In this document: positions 35,886 through 50,400 of the stretch, in pieces
Layout of the letters: every line of letters starts with the position of its first letter
Numbering within the stretch: position 1 is the stretch's first letter
NCBI GenBank assembly: GCA_004835665.1
Contig: RBKR01000015.1
Span: 930,001 to 994,000, forward strand
Reading direction: 5' to 3'
DNA from: Phoma sp. XZ068
Taxonomy: Eukaryota; Ascomycota; Dothideomycetes; Pleosporales; Didymellaceae
DNA length: 64,000 nucleotides
Position numbers and translations under genes: made by a program
The notes under the pieces: generated by a model
What the model was told of the DNA's origin: nothing
Database searches by the model: none
What the model saw: the letters and a program-made list of their open reading frames with translations, nothing else

Positions 35886-38800
35886 CTTACCTTAGAAATC
35901 TATTAAGCTAATATACTCTTAAAAGTTCTTTATAATTATTATTTCTTTAAAGGCTATAAGTACTATATTATACTAGGTAGTTTAACCTAAATAAAGTATA
36001 CTAAGTACACTAAGGCTAGTAAGCTATATATAAATATATTTTAGTTATTTTTAGATAAAACTTATAAAGAGTATAAAAAAAAGGTAGAAGAAGATAAAAG
36101 TCTTCTAGTAACTATAATAATATAGTTAATAAGATATAAGAAGATTCTAAAATAGGCTAATAATTAAATATAGTAAAAGGTGCTATATATAGTAAATAAG
36201 ATAACTAAGGTAGGTAAGCTTAATTTAGATAAACAGGCTAACTACCTAGTAGTATCTATTAGTATTAGTACTTTTTCTATTACCTAGGGCACTATAGGTC
36301 TTATTAAAATATTAGTATTAAACTATAGTATAAATATACTAATTAGTAGTAGTTTATAAGGTTTATTAATAGTTTCTATATATTTTCTAAGTTAGAGTAT
36401 TTTAACTATTTAACTAGGTACTTATTCTTATATTCTTTCTATTAATATTATATTAGTTTTTAAACTTTTTATTTAGTTTCTTTCTTAACTTAGTAGTAGA
36501 AGTTCTTCTAGATTAGTATAGTAAAGTCTACTAGTTCTAATAGTAATATATAAAATATAGAGTATATTTTAATACCTTATAAAAGTTTAAGTTAATAGTT
36601 TATAGAGCTAATTTACCTAGAAATAAAAAATAGTATAACCTTAATATATTCTAGTTTTTTTATTAGTCTTTATATTTGTAAGCTTTTTATAAAGAGATAG
36701 ACTTTATCTCTCTCTTTTAGCTAAGGTAATATTTTTCTTTTTTAATTAATATAAGATATTACTTATTATTAAGCTTTATTAATATTTTTAAGTAATTTCT
36801 AATATACTTTCTTTAGTCTTTATACTAAGGTTATTACTAAATTTATTTAGATATTACTATTAAGAGATCTTATAAAGAGATTTAAGTATCTTTTATAATT
36901 TATAAAGAATAGTATTATACTTATTACTTCTAATAATTTATTATTATATATACTCTATACTATAGGTAATAGCAAGACCTAGTTATTTTACTTCTAGTTA
37001 CTATATATCCTTAAATATATTTCTATAGTTTAATTTATTCTTTCTATTTATCTATCTATCTATAGGTAGTATATAGGTAATACCTTTTTTTTAGTACTAA
37101 TAGCTACTATAAGTATAGTCTAATAATTTAATATAAAGAGCTTATTCTTATTACTAATAATAGATTCTAGTATACTATAGTAATAGATAATTCTATCTAG
37201 AAATACTTATTTAAGCTATTCTATAGTATAACTATATTAGAATAGTATTATTTCTACTACTTTAGTAAGCCTATTTACTATAATAAAGATTAAGTTATAG
37301 AAGTATTCTATAATAGAGTCTTTAGAAATTAGTAGTTATATAATAAAATCTATTATAATCTTTATTTACAGTACTATAGGAAGCTCTATTACTTCTATTT
37401 CTCTATATTTTTTATAAGTACTATATTTATTTTATTAATAATTAATATAGTTTTTAATAAACTTTATAACCTTATCCTTTATATAGCTAAATTTATAATA
37501 TTATTTAATAAGTTCTATTGTTCTTATAATTTCTGGATATTTATAAAGTAGATTATTATAATATTATATAATAAATTTTATTTAAAGTTCCTCTAGTACT
37601 ACTATAGGTATATATTAGTCTTATTATATTTATATAATATTTTTAAGCTACTAGAATAGTCTAAGTAACTTATTTTTATATATCTATAGTATAGTATACT
37701 TCTTAATTATGTTTTCTTCTATAAGGTTATATTATTAACTTAGTATATTAGCTTTTATATTATCTTTCTTTAGTATATAGACTATTCTAAACTTATACTA
37801 TTCTAGAGTTTAGACTATTATACCTATTAGCTATTAAGCTTCTTAGTTATAGTAAAGTATACTAGGTTCTTATAGTCTATAAAAATAGTAAGTTCTAAGT
37901 AGCTTTCTATATAGATTTACTAGTACTTTAATATATCTATAATTACTATAAGTTCTTTTTTTTAAATATTATATTATTCTTTAGATTCTAAGAATTTTCT
38001 AGAATAGTAAGTAATTAGGTACTATTTACCTTCTTATTTATATAATATATATACTTCTAATATAAATTCTAATATATTAGTTTTAATTTATAGTAGTTTA
38101 TTATATCTAAAAGGAACTAATATTAATAGCTTAATATATACTTACTTAAGTAATTAGAATATATCTTCTTATTTCTACTTCTAATAGAATAGTATATTTT
38201 TTTATATAAGCTTTATAAGTAGTAGAGCTTTTTTAAAGTAATTTTTAATAATATATTAGTTAAAGTTAATAAACTTAAAAAATTCTTAAAAATCTTTAAC
38301 TATTATTAAACTTAGCTAGTCTTTAATAACTTATATTTTCTTTTTATTTATCTTAACTCTATATCTTTCTATAATATAGCTAAGAAATTCTACTTCTTTC
38401 TTATACTATTTATACTTTTCTAGCTTAAGTTAGAGGTCTACTTATTCTAAGTAGTTAAAAACTTCTTTTATATAGTTAATATATTTTTTTAATATCTTTA
38501 AGTATACTAAGATATTATTAAAGTAAGCTACTACTATTCTATCTAGGTATACCTTTAAGATATTATTAACTAGTTCCTAATATATAGCTAGTATATTAGT
38601 TAGCTTAAATAGTATAACTATATACTTATATAGACTATAATAGGTTCTAAATACTATCTTCTATTTCTTATCTTTTTTTATATATATAAGGTTATATACT
38701 TCTTATAAGTCTAATATAGTAAAGTATTATACTCTAGCTAACTAATTTTATAACTTAAATTTATTTAGTAAAGAGTATCTATTTTTTATAGTAATATTAT

Positions 38801-39085
38801 TTAGTTTTTAGTAATTAATATATAGTTAGTTACTACTATCTTTCTTTAGTATAAAGAGAATAAAATATTCTATAGGTAATTCTAATTATCTAATAAATCT
38901 CTTCTTAAAGTTCTTAATAATATACTTATAAAGTACTTAGAGTTCTTTTTCTAATAGTTTATATATTAGCCTAAAAGTTAGTACTTTTTCTTTCTAGAGT
39001 TTATACTATAGTAATACTTTTATAGTCTTCTTATTATAGAAAAGTTCTTTATAACTCTTATATTTATCTAGAATACTAGTGTACT
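35886..39085 (-). mobile_element. 5'-truncated chromodomain Gypsy internal region
   Basis: A second, diverged copy of the 3' half of the neighbouring element. Positions 36,346-39,075 follow 30,138-32,880 collinearly (chromodomain, integrase, RNase H, RT on the minus strand). It breaks off near 39,085 inside RT-coding sequence, after AACTCTTATATTTATCTAGAATA. It lacks gag, protease and its own 5' LTR. It is more strongly mutated than the left copy. Confidence 0.78.
35930..36300 (+). pseudogene. Decayed antisense coiled-coil frame of the truncated Gypsy copy
   Basis: Same position and strand as the antisense frame at 29,680. With TAA/TAG read through it gives a Lys/Glu-rich, coiled-coil-like stretch (FLDKTYKEYKKKVEEDKSLL and following). 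Its sequence differs clearly from the neighbouring copy although the adjoining integrases are collinear, so this segment evolves faster or belongs to a different subfamily. Confidence 0.5.
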
Positions 39086-39384
39086 AGAGTATAAGGTAGC
39101 TACTATAGTAGGTACTAGAAGTACTTAGTAACTAGCTTAAATTAGTAGTCTAGTTAGTATTAGATTAGTAGTTCTTAAGTAATAGATAGACAGATAATAT
39201 ATAATATAAATTAATATTATAATAACTATTATTTACTACTATCTTACTATAATAGATCCTTAACTATTCTAACTCTTCTATTCTACTTAGTGCTACTAGG
39301 TTTAATAAGTAACTATACTAGGTATACTTCTCTACTACTAGCATAAAATAGTAACCTAACTAGGGGGTTATAGTATAACTTAGT
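39086..39384. other. RIP-degraded spacer, possible LTR of the downstream Gypsy
   Basis: Begins near TGTACTAGAGTATAAGG and leads into the tandem array. It could be LTR or untranslated leader of the Gypsy element that follows, but I found no second copy within the window to prove this. Confidence 0.35.
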
Positions 39385-39647
39385 AGTATTAGTATTATTA
39401 GTATTTAGCTATTAGATTGTTATAGAATATTATATAAGCTTAAAGTATTAGAATTATTAGTATTATTAGTATTTAGCTATTAGATTACTATAGAACATTA
39501 TATAAGCTTAAAGTATTAGAATTATTAGTATTATTAGTATTTAGCTATTAGATTGCTATAGAATATTATACAAGCTTAAAGTATTAGAATTATTAGTATT
39601 ATTAGTATCTAGCTATTAGATTACTATAGAATATTATATAAGTTTAA
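39385..39647. repeat. 68-bp tandem repeat, about four units
   Basis: Units begin AGTATTAGAATTATTAG and end CAAGCTTAA or TAAGCTTAA. Full units are at 39,444-39,511, 39,512-39,579 and 39,580 onward; a shorter first unit starts at 39,385. Units differ mainly at C/T and G/A positions (for example ATTGTTA, ATTACTA, ATTGCTA), which suggests amplification before or during RIP. It is followed by a purine run AAAGGGGGAG. Confidence 0.85.
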
Positions 39648-39659
39648 AGGGGGAGCTAG

Positions 39660-42600
39660 TTAACCCTAAGAAACTAATAATATACTAGCCTCTTAATAAC
39701 TAAGATATTACCTCTTATAAATAAACTTTATTAGATATAAGATTATTACTCTAGTAAGAAGTTTTATTAATATCTAAGAGAATCTAGATCTAGAGAAGCT
39801 AACTACCTAGAAAAGATAAGAAAAGAAGTAGTAAGGAAGACTATAGATATAATAGAAGAAACTAATATTAATAAAAATACTACTAAAAAGCTAAAAAGAA
39901 AGGATAAGAAATAATATCTAAATTTAAACCTAACTATAGTCTTTTCCTAAGTACTTCTACTAAAGACTTAAGGCTAGATAGTTTATTAGCTGCCTTAATA
40001 GCTTGCTAAGTTCTTATACCTATAAGAGAATATACTATTTATTTAGTATTTAATAGAAAGGAAGTAATAGAGTTCTTAGATAATTATAATTAAATAACTA
40101 AAAATAGGGGTCTAAATAAGACCTAGAAGGTCTAGCTTCTTCTAGACTATTATAAGGAGTATTATAGGTACTTTATTAAATACTTAAAACTATATATTAA
40201 GACTAATTAGCCTACCTTCTAAGATATTATAAAGGAATACTAGAAAGATTAGGATACCTTCTAGAGAATAGGTAGTTAAGCCTTCTTAGAAGCATATATA
40301 GAGAGTACTAATTAATTATTTCTAGGCCTCTCTAATTACTATACTAACTTTATAGTATATAGTAATACCTATAAGAAGGGTAATTAAATTCTTCTAATAG
40401 AGGAAGAATACTTCTTTTTCCTTAGTCTCTCTAGAGAAGACTAGGACCTTATTTTATTTAATATGCTAGAAAGTCTAGAGATAAAGGACTAGTCTACCTT
40501 TTAACTTAAAGCTATATATAAGTTTATAAAGAAGGTATATAAGTAATACTAAGGCCTATATAATTCCTCTTCTAGAAGGGATAAGATATAAGTAGCAGAG
40601 ATATACTAATTAATTAGAAAGGCAAACTATACTAGTAATCTACAAGGACTAGTCTAATAGGCTTAGAAATAACTTATAATAAAGCTAGATACTTTAGCTT
40701 AATCTCTCTTTACTAGAGTAGATAAAGAGGTAGAGAAGCTTATCTAAGCTATAGGAAATTAAAAACTATTCTTAGCTAAAGTTACTACTATTATAGGTAT
40801 AAATAAAGAGGTAAGAAATATTCTAAAAAATCTAATAAATTATACCTACTTTATATCCTAGGCTACTAAGGCTAGAGGCTAAACCTAATAGAATAATAGT
40901 TTATATATTACTACTACTCTACCTAATATTAACCCCTTAAGAGGAATAATAATAATCTAAGGTAGAGAGTATAATAATACTTATAATATATATAGAGAAC
41001 TAAACTACTATATAAAGGATTATAAGCTATACTAAGCCCTTATAAGGATAGAGTAGTATAGCTACTACTTTAACTAGAATTTTAGAGTTTAAACTTTCTT
41101 CTTTAGTCCTATATACTACTAGATTACTCTAGTCTCTAGCGTTGCTCTATAGACTTATTAACTTAACTAGTTAAAGTAAAAGATCTAGAATTACTTTAAT
41201 ATCTCTTAGGATATACTAGACTAGCTAGCCTTATCTATAAAACTAGACTTCTTTAAAGGGATAGACTCCTGCCTAAAGAGGATATTTTATAGGAATAATA
41301 ACCTCTATAAGCTAATTTCTAGCTAGTAACTAACTAATAGTATAAGTACTCTAACTTATAATTAGAATATATAAACTAGTATAGTATTAGCTATTAGCTC
41401 TTTTAGAATTATAGATAAGGGAGATACTAAAGTTATAAGCCTAGATTATATTAATAGCTAGTATATTATTCTAGGGGTATATAGTAAAGATAAAGACCTA
41501 GACTAGGTTAATACTATAATAAGGTTCTAAAAGTCTTAAACCTAACTAATAGACTAGGTCCTAGAAAAGGCCTAGAATACCTTAGTCTATAAGGCTAAGT
41601 CTATAGTAGACCTTTTTATAAGCTAGCTAGTAGTAGAATATACTTATTAAAAAACTTATAAAAGAAGTATTTAGAATAAGAGGTCTAGTTAGAGCTACTT
41701 AGTTATAATAAAAGGTAAGAATAATAAGTTAGGTATACTTCCTTTTATAAGTTAGCTATATAACTAGCCTTTTACTATAGTAAAGCTACTAGTAACTAAG
41801 AAGGCTTCTATAGGAAATAGAGTAGACTTATAAAAAAAGAAGTTAAAATATATATCTCTTTCTAATAGTAACTTTACTACTCTACTCTACTTAAATATAA
41901 ATAAACTACTAGCAGTAATCTTTCTCTAGAAGGTTAAAGGTATTACTATTAGTAACTTAGTATTATAAAAGGATATAGGTTTACTATTATAGGCTATAAT
42001 AAAAGAAATATTAGTATAACTATTAGTAAATATTAATATAAATATTACTCTAGACTTTCTAGAAGGCTCTAACTAATTAGTAGTTACTAGGTCTTACCTA
42101 GTAACTCTTAATTAGCTAGAGATATATAAGGTAGCTACTAGTATAGATACCTATCTCTAGAAGGCCTAGACTTATAACTAACCTAATAAATACTACTTAC
42201 TTTTATCTAAGATAGTAAGGTTATAATATTTAGTTAAGAATTCTAGTAATATATAAGAGGACTAGAATCTAAGCAATAATATAGCTAAACTAAATAAGGT
42301 AGTTAGGCAGAAAATAGTTATATACTAAGACTTACTATTATACTAGGCCTATATTAGGGACTATAAAGTTAGTTACCTTATTAATACTAGGGCCTAGATA
42401 AACCTCCTTTAATTTAGTACCTGCTAAGCCTTAGGCCTTACTTATAAAAAGATAGATTAAGACTTAGATAAGAGTATAGTAATAGTAAATAGTAGTATTA
42501 ATCTATTTATTAAAACTATATAGAATATTTCTATTAAAGTAGGAGAAGTAGTAATAATAACTTATTTCTAAATTATATAAAACCTAATAAGATCTATTAT

Positions 42601-45600
42601 TCTTAGAATACCCTAGTACTTAGCTGCCTAGCTAGCTATCTAGTATAATATATTTAGATAAGCTTTATATAGGATCCTCTCTAATAATAAGAGAAGAAAT
42701 ACTTCTTTTATTACTTCTAACCTTATACTCTACTACCCTAATAATACTAAAAGTAAATAAGGAAAAGACTAAAGGGTCCTTATATTAGGGGTAAGGACCT
42801 AGCTAAAAATAAGACCCTATACTAGTTAATATACTTAGTAGCTATAGTTAGTTATAAGTTACTTTATATAAACTCTAGCGCTAGCCCTAAGGAAGCTAGA
42901 CCTAACCTATTCTCCTATATAAATTAGTTATTATTAAAATAGATTTCTAAGGGTAGAGATCTAAACTAAACCTATATAGATAAAGAATACCTATAGCTTA
43001 TATTAGAGACTATAAGGCTCTTCTTATACCTAATAAGACTCTAAGTAACTAATAAAGGCTTCTAATCTATAAGCCTAGAGGTTTATATATTATATAAACA
43101 AGTAGAGATAAAGGTTTACCTAGTTAATAAGCCTAGAGAAGTAATACTAATAAGGCTAGGAAGAGAGGATTAGAAATAGATAGCTATTAAGAAGTAACTA
43201 CTTATTTAAAGTCTCTAACTACTAGATATTAGTCTATTTAACTATATATTTAAAGTAAGGTATACCCTCTTCTCTTAAAGTATATATCTTAACCTAAAAA
43301 GGCTAGCTACCTAGAAGTTTAGGGATATACTACATCTAAAAAAAAGAGATATATTTAGAAAGATAATCCTAAACTATAAAGCTACTATTACTTTTACCTT
43401 CTAGAAATCTAAAAGAATATAAGAAGATATAATACTACTATACTAAGTTTAAACTATCCTATATAAGGTATAGTAAGTCTAAATATTCTCTATAGCTAAA
43501 AGCTAAAAAGAGGAGCTTATTAAGATACTCTTAGAATATATTAACTAAGAGGTATTAGAAAGGTATAATAGTTAGTATTAAAATCCTTAGTACTTAGTTG
43601 CTAAGAAAGATAAAGGGCTATAGTTTATAAATAATACTTAGTATATAAATAAAGTAACTCTATAGAATGCTAGTACTCTACTAACTATAGATAAATTCTC
43701 TAAGTAATTTACTAGATATAAGATTATATTACTTATAAACTTCTTCTCTAGATATAATTAAATTACTTTATATAAGGATAGCTAAGATATAATAGTAGTT
43801 ATAATACTTATTAGTCTGCTATGCTCCTATACCTTAGTATAAGGAGCTACTAACTTAGTTACTATTTTCTAGAGAATAATAATAAAAATACTTAAGGACT
43901 ATTAGCTATATACTATACTATTTTTAAATAATATTACCTATAGTAGACTAAAGATAGATTATAATAATAAAGAGGCGCTACTAGGTATAAGAAAGTTTAT
44001 TCTAGAGTATACTTAATAACTAGACTAGGTACTTACTAATATTAAATAAGCTAGAGCTATAGTTTTAGGAAAGAAGTATTACTAGGGCTATAATAGGCTT
44101 AATATTATAGGTTATAAAGTAACTAGTAATAGTAGGCTACTAAACAAGGATAAGGCAGTAAAGATTTTAAACTAGCCTAGCTATTAGAATATATAAGAAG
44201 TTTAGATATTTATAGGCATCTACGTCTATTATTAAATCTAAGTATAATTATTCTTCTAGAAAGCAAGACTACTATTTAACTTACTAAAAGATAATACTAA
44301 ATAGAAATAAAGACCTATTAAGTAGGCTATAATAGACACTATAAAAGTATATATTACTAGCACTCTAGCCCTTATAACTATAGACTATAAAAATAGTAGG
44401 CTTATCTACCTTTTAGTAGACTTTAGTAAAAATAGTATAGAAGCTGTCTTAGAATAAGTAGGTTATAATAGCTAACACTACCCCTATAGGTTTAAAAGTA
44501 CCCTATAGTTAAAAGATAAGAGCTAATAGTACTTAACTAAACTTAAATATAAGGTAGTAGTTTAGGCTCTAAAGAAGTTCTAGATATAGCTATATAGAGT
44601 ATACTTTATTATTAAAATAGATACTAAAATACTTATTATATAACTAAACAGGTCTTCTATAGACCTGCTAGGTTCTATTATAAATAGGTAGCTTACCTTA
44701 ATCTTACTATAGAACTTTAAAATAAAATATATATTAAAAAAGAAGAATATTATTATAGATACTCTATTAAGGTATTCTAAACTAGAAGGCTAGGAAAACT
44801 CTAAGGAACTAGATTTAAATATAAAGAAGTTTATTAATAACTTAATTACTAATATAGAAGAGAGTATAACTTAAACTAAGATCCTATTAAAAGAATATTT
44901 ATAGGACTCTAAGGATATTATAATCTTCTTATATATACTTTAAATACTATATAGACTAGGCTAGAAATAAGTAAGGGCCTAGAAGAAGAGGGCTATAAAC
45001 TACTTTAAATAAGATAGAGTACTGTTCTAGAAGACTTCTAGAAATATAGCTATTTAATAAGTTATTAATAATACTAACCTATAAATAGCTACTATATAGA
45101 AGATATACTAAACTATAGGCTACTAAGGTATAAATACTATCTACTCTGTTATAGCTTAATAGTACTAGTAGAAAGATATATACTAATATATAAAAACTAC
45201 TATTAATATATGCCTAGAATACTAGTTGCGCTTAGTAAAGCAGATAGTAAATATAATAATAAATACCTATATATATACCTTATAGGAAATAGTTACTATA
45301 GATATTATCTATATACTAATATATAAAGGATATAAACACCTAGTTATTATATAAGAGTACTTAAGTAGGTAGGTTAAAGCTTAAGCTTTACTAAATAACT
45401 AATCTAGTATAGTTACTAAATTCTTATATAAGGATATTATCTATTATTAAAGTATAATAAGATAATTACTTATTAATAAAGGGCTAGACTTTATAAATAT
45501 AGTAAAGAAGCTTACCTTAGTATATAATATAAAAAAGGTTTAAGTATCTACCTATAATCTATAGGCTATAGAGAAGGTAGAAGGTAGATATAAGCCTATT

Positions 45601-46031
45601 ATTAATACTCTTACTAAACTTAACAGCCTATAGGTAGATAACCTTCTAACTATTCTACTAGTAGACTAGATCTTAATATAATTAATAGGCTATTTAGTAT
45701 ACTAACTAGTAACTAGGCAGAACTCTATCCTTCTAATTAACCTTTTAATCCTAATATAGTAAACCTTGCTATACTAAGTAGTTAAAAATAGAACTAATTT
45801 ACTCTTAATATAAGTAATATAGCTTAACTTAAGAGATTAATTTATAAAGAACTTAATATTCTAGACTAAGTATCTTTAGCTTAGTAAGAAGGAATACTAA
45901 GATAACTATAAAGAAATCTAAAATAGAGAGTTTATACTAAATAATCTAGTCCTACTATAAAACTTAGTAAGAGATATTAATATATTAAGAGCTTAGAAGC
46001 TCTTAAAAAGGTAGCTTAGCCTATATAAAGT
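39660..46031 (+). mobile_element. RIP-degraded Gypsy element of a second lineage (left part)
   Basis: Plus-strand gag-pol, interrupted at 46,031 by copy A and continued at 53,025. Protease YLINTRAQINLL near 42,350 (family DTGAQ, Asp read as Asn, Gly as Arg). Reverse transcriptase 43.5-44.2 kb: FFSRYNQITLYKDSQD, LVQGATN and FLNNITYS (family FLDDI). FIGIYVYYQI near 44,210 and RNase H FSKNSIEAVLEQ near 44,430. Integrase 45.0-46.03 kb with TIDIIYILIYKGYKHLVII near 45,300. The RT motifs differ from those of the chromodomain elements, so this is another Gypsy lineage. It also carries a hairpin at 42,073-42,115. Own LTRs not proven. Confidence 0.8.
42073..42115. repeat. 43-bp hairpin palindrome, copy 1
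   Basis: Arms of 20 bp (CTAATTAGTAGTTACTAGGT and its near-complement) around a CTT loop. The same 43 bp occurs at 53,435-53,477 in opposite orientation with one base difference. Confidence 0.8.
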
Positions 46032-46571
46032 TATTATAATCCTAGAGAATACTAAACAAGGTTAACAATTATAGGCTAAGTGCAGCACAGTTAAACTATA
46101 CAGGAGAAAGTATTACAAGTAAGTATAAATAATAAGTGTTATTAGTTACTACTTAGGTAATAATATAAAGTTACGTGTATAATTAGTCTTGGCATAATTA
46201 GTATAATTAGTAATTAGTGTAATTAATAATTAGTATAATTAGTAGCTATTATAATACTAAGCACTATATATATCTCTTTAGTATATAGCACTTAGGAATA
46301 TAACCCTTATAGTTTATATTTAACCTAATTAATATACTTTGTTATTAGAACTCTACCTATATATTAAGACAGACAGATTAACTATCTGTACTCCTTACTA
46401 TAACCTAACTTTTAAGATAGATAGTCTACTCTATACTACTTATTATTACCTATAGTTACTATTGTATTTTACTAAGTAGCTATACCTTCTATAATCTACT
46501 GTATATCTGTTTATTCTAAAGAACTAACCTTAGAAGTATTTATAAGCTTTACTTAGAATACAACCTTAATA
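46032..46571 (+). repeat. 5' LTR of copy A
   Basis: 540 bp, starting TATTATAATCCTAGAG (first G lost to RIP; compare TGTTATAATTC in the 3' LTR) and ending CCTTAATA. It contains short repeats of the type AATTAGTATAATTAGTAATTAG about 160-220 bp in. Confidence 0.92.
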
Positions 46572-47454
46572 TTTTAAACACTCTAAAATAAGTAATATAT
46601 TAGAAGATTATATTATTAATAGCACCCCTACTATAACTAATATAGGACTAGTAAGTTACAGACTTAAGGTTACTAAACTAGACCTTTACTATAGAGATTA
46701 ATCTAAGCTTAAGAACTAGCTGCTTTAGTTTAACCTTTTCTTTACCTTCTAAGGTGTAACTATTAATAAAGATTAGAAGGTTAAACTAGTAGCTTTCTAT
46801 ATATAAGGCAATATATTTAAATAGATTAAGCCCTTTATATAGAATAAGATAATTAACACTACGTCCCTTAAAGACAATATATAGCTTAATAATTTTAGAC
46901 GCTTTAAAGACAAGATCTAACAGATCTTTAAAGTCTCTAACGCACTAGTTATTGCTAGATATAGTATACAGCGTATTTATTAGACTACCTTAGCTACTAA
47001 CTATGCTGTAGAATTCTAGGCTTTAGCCTGTAATATAGACTAGGATAACACTGCACTAATAATAATGTTTTAACAGGGACTAAAGCCTAAGGTTAAGGAG
47101 GAACTTATATACACTAGCGCAAAGATTAATACCTTTAATAACCTTACTAGTAAAGCTATTAATATTAATATTTAACTCTATAAACTTTAATAAGAATTAC
47201 GCAACAACCTATATGCCTAAGTTATAACTTAGTTACCTTAACTACTATATAACCAATAGCGCAGTAACACCTACTATAGTAGCTATAGAAATAGTTATTA
47301 CTCTAATACAGGATATAGAATCTATAGTAATACCTAGAGTAGATACTATAGACCTAAGGTAATAGACTTGTCTAATATCTATAAGGGACCTACTACTACG
47401 CTATATTAGAATAAAAAGAATAAAGAATATAATAATAAGAATAAGAGCAGGAAC

Positions 47455-47496
47455 TGCTATAATTGCAGCAAACTAGGACACTTTGCTAAGGACTGT
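47455..47496 (+). other. Intact gag zinc knuckle in copy A
   Basis: The codons give CYNCSKLGHFAKDC, a perfect retroviral-type CX2CX4HX4C. In copy B the same stretch (about 57,200) has Cys codons turned into TAC/TAT. This makes it a convenient marker of relative RIP load. Confidence 0.9.
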
Positions 47497-50400
47497 TATT
47501 TAAAGAATAAGGTCTTCTAACAGATTAATATTATTATCTGTGCCTTATATAATAAGGATATAGATACTAGTAAATAGGAAATTCTTACTAAAGAAATTAG
47601 ACAACTTCTTATAGACCCTAAGCTAGAATATATATATAAGACTGCACCTAGGATCCTAGAAATCTATGCTAGACCTAAGACACTATATTATAAATTTTAT
47701 GCTATATAGACTTTAGATTCTAAGGATAAACTAATAATGCAGGAATATAATAAGAATATTAGGCAAGGTAATAATAAATTACGCAACACTATCTACAGAC
47801 AACTTACCCTAGAACTACTTAAGAAATACCTATAATATAATAGTAAGGAGTATCCTGCGCTCTTATAAGCTATATAGGAAATAAAAGCTAAGTATACATA
47901 AGCCTACCTCTTATACAACCCTAACACCTTAAGCTAATTTAAATAATAACTAATAAATAGCATACTATAGAATAAAGATTAGGCTAAAGAAATGTTCTAG
48001 AAATAGGCAGAATAAAACTATGCAACAGTAGCTAAGCTTAAACGCTAGAATTACAACCTACTATAGAAAAATAAACTAGACTTTGCTTAACTAGCAATTG
48101 CCCTATAAATATAAATAGCTGTATTGTATAAAATTAATAAATAAAACCTATTTTACTATAAAACGTTATAGGAGCAATACCTGTATAACAGGTGTAAAGA
48201 ATATTATAATAAGAAAGTTAGATACTAAATATTCTCTATTAACATGCAATAATATAAGGAGGAATAGTATTAGTATATATAAGTATAATACTTATATTAC
48301 TTGTTTAATAAGTATATATAATTACACTTTCTAGAGTACACATACTCTAAAGATATTCTAGATATATAGATAATTATTAATAAAGCTTGCAAAGAATATT
48401 AGTAGCAGCTATATATAAATAAGAAATACACACACTATACTAGTAAGAAGAAAGTCTATAGATTTAGACTAGAGCAGTATTTTTTAGGCCTACACTAACT
48501 AGCTCCTAGTATAAGACTATTAATGCTATTAGAGTAGACTTACTTACTAAACTACTAATCTTTATTAATAGATAAAGATTTATAGTAATATTAGACTTAG
48601 GAGTAGAGGGTAGCTATATCTTAGAAAATATAGTAAAATAAGCTAGACTCTAGTTATATAGAAAAGAGATTACTTATATTCTTAGAGTAGCTAACAGGCA
48701 GTTAATGCTAGATAACTTTATAGTTACTTATAAGACTAATACACTATTAAAGTTAGAAAACTATAAGGAGGTATTTACCCTTAATATCTTTAGAATAGCT
48801 ATCTATAATATTATATTAGGAATCCCCTAGTTATAAAAGCACAACCTAAGAATTAATTAGAAGACATCTAAGCTTTTATTTAGATATAGATATAGTACTA
48901 CTATATTAAGACCTATGTAGTTTATAATATAACTAGTAGATAAGAAGAAGATTAGTAATATCTCTTTAAACAAGACATGCTAAGATAGAGCAGTTAACTC
49001 TATAGACGCTAAACGCCCTATAGGTTATAAAGTAAGAGTTAAGGAGAAGAATAGTATACCTCCTAATATTCTAGATAAATATAAGAGTTATAAAGAACTC
49101 TTTTATAATAAGAAGACTGTAAAGGTATTACTATAGTATAAACCCTAGGATTATAAGATTAAGCTCTAGGAAGGAAAGACACTAACTTTTAGGCTAATAT
49201 ATAGACTATTAAAAAAGGAACTCTAAGTACTTTATAAGTATATTAATAAGAACCTTAAGAAGAGATTTATTAGATAATTAGAATTACCTATAGGATACTC
49301 TATTCTCTTTATACTAAAAAAAGATAGTAGCAACTAACTATATATTAACTATTAGAAACTTAATAATATTACTATAAAAAACAGGTACTCTTTACTAAAT
49401 ATATCTAAGTTATAAGATTGCTTAGCTAGAGTATAATACTTTACTACACTAGACCTATAAGGAGTATATAACCTTATATATATAAAGGAAGGCAAGGAAT
49501 AGAAGACAGCATTTAGAACCTATTATAGTCTTTATAAGTATATAGTTATACTATTTAGGCTAACTAACGCACTAGCTATATATTAGGAACTAGTTAACAA
49601 CGTGCTAAGGGCATACCTAGACAGGACAGTAGTAGCTTACTTTAATAATATCTTAGTATACTTAAAGACACTAAGAGAATATATTATATATATAAAAGAA
49701 GTTCTTAACTGCTTAGGACAAGCAGACCTCTAACTTAAACTAGAAAAGTATAAATAGTATAAGAAAGAAGTAGAATTCCTTAGCTATATTATAGGAAGAT
49801 ATAGAGTTAAGATAAGTAAAAAGAAAATACAGGTTGTTAAAGACTAGCTAACTCTAACAACAGTTAAAAGAATTTAAGAATTCCTTAGGTTTGTTAACTT
49901 TAACTAACGCTTTATTAAGGACTACTCTAAGAAAGCTCTGCTGCTTATAAAGCTTATATATAAGAATATACTATTCTATTAGAAGTAGGAATAGAAAGAT
50001 ATATTCTAATTACTTAAGTAAGTGTGTATTAAGCTACTAATATTAGTTATGTTTAGAAGCAACAAACTACTATAAATTAAAACTAATACCTTAGGATTAG
50101 TATTAGGAGCATGTGTATTATAGAAACAAGATAGTAAATAGTACCTAATTACCTATTACTTAAGAAAGTTTTCTAGACTAGAAGAATAGTATAATATTTA
50201 TAACAAGGAACTAATAGCAATTATAGACGTACTAAAGCACTAGTAAATCTACGCAGAAAGCTGCTTAGAACTTACTATCTTTATAGATTATAAGAACCTA
50301 GTATACTTTACTATAACTAAGAAGCTTAACAGCTAACAGGTATAATAGTTAGAATTTCTAGGGTAATACAAGTTTAAGATAATATATACCCTAGGAAAAG

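Noticed and set aside
39385..39647. Tandem 68-bp units as a CRISPR array
   Set aside because: There are no unique spacers, and CRISPR is not expected in a fungal nuclear genome; it is a minisatellite.
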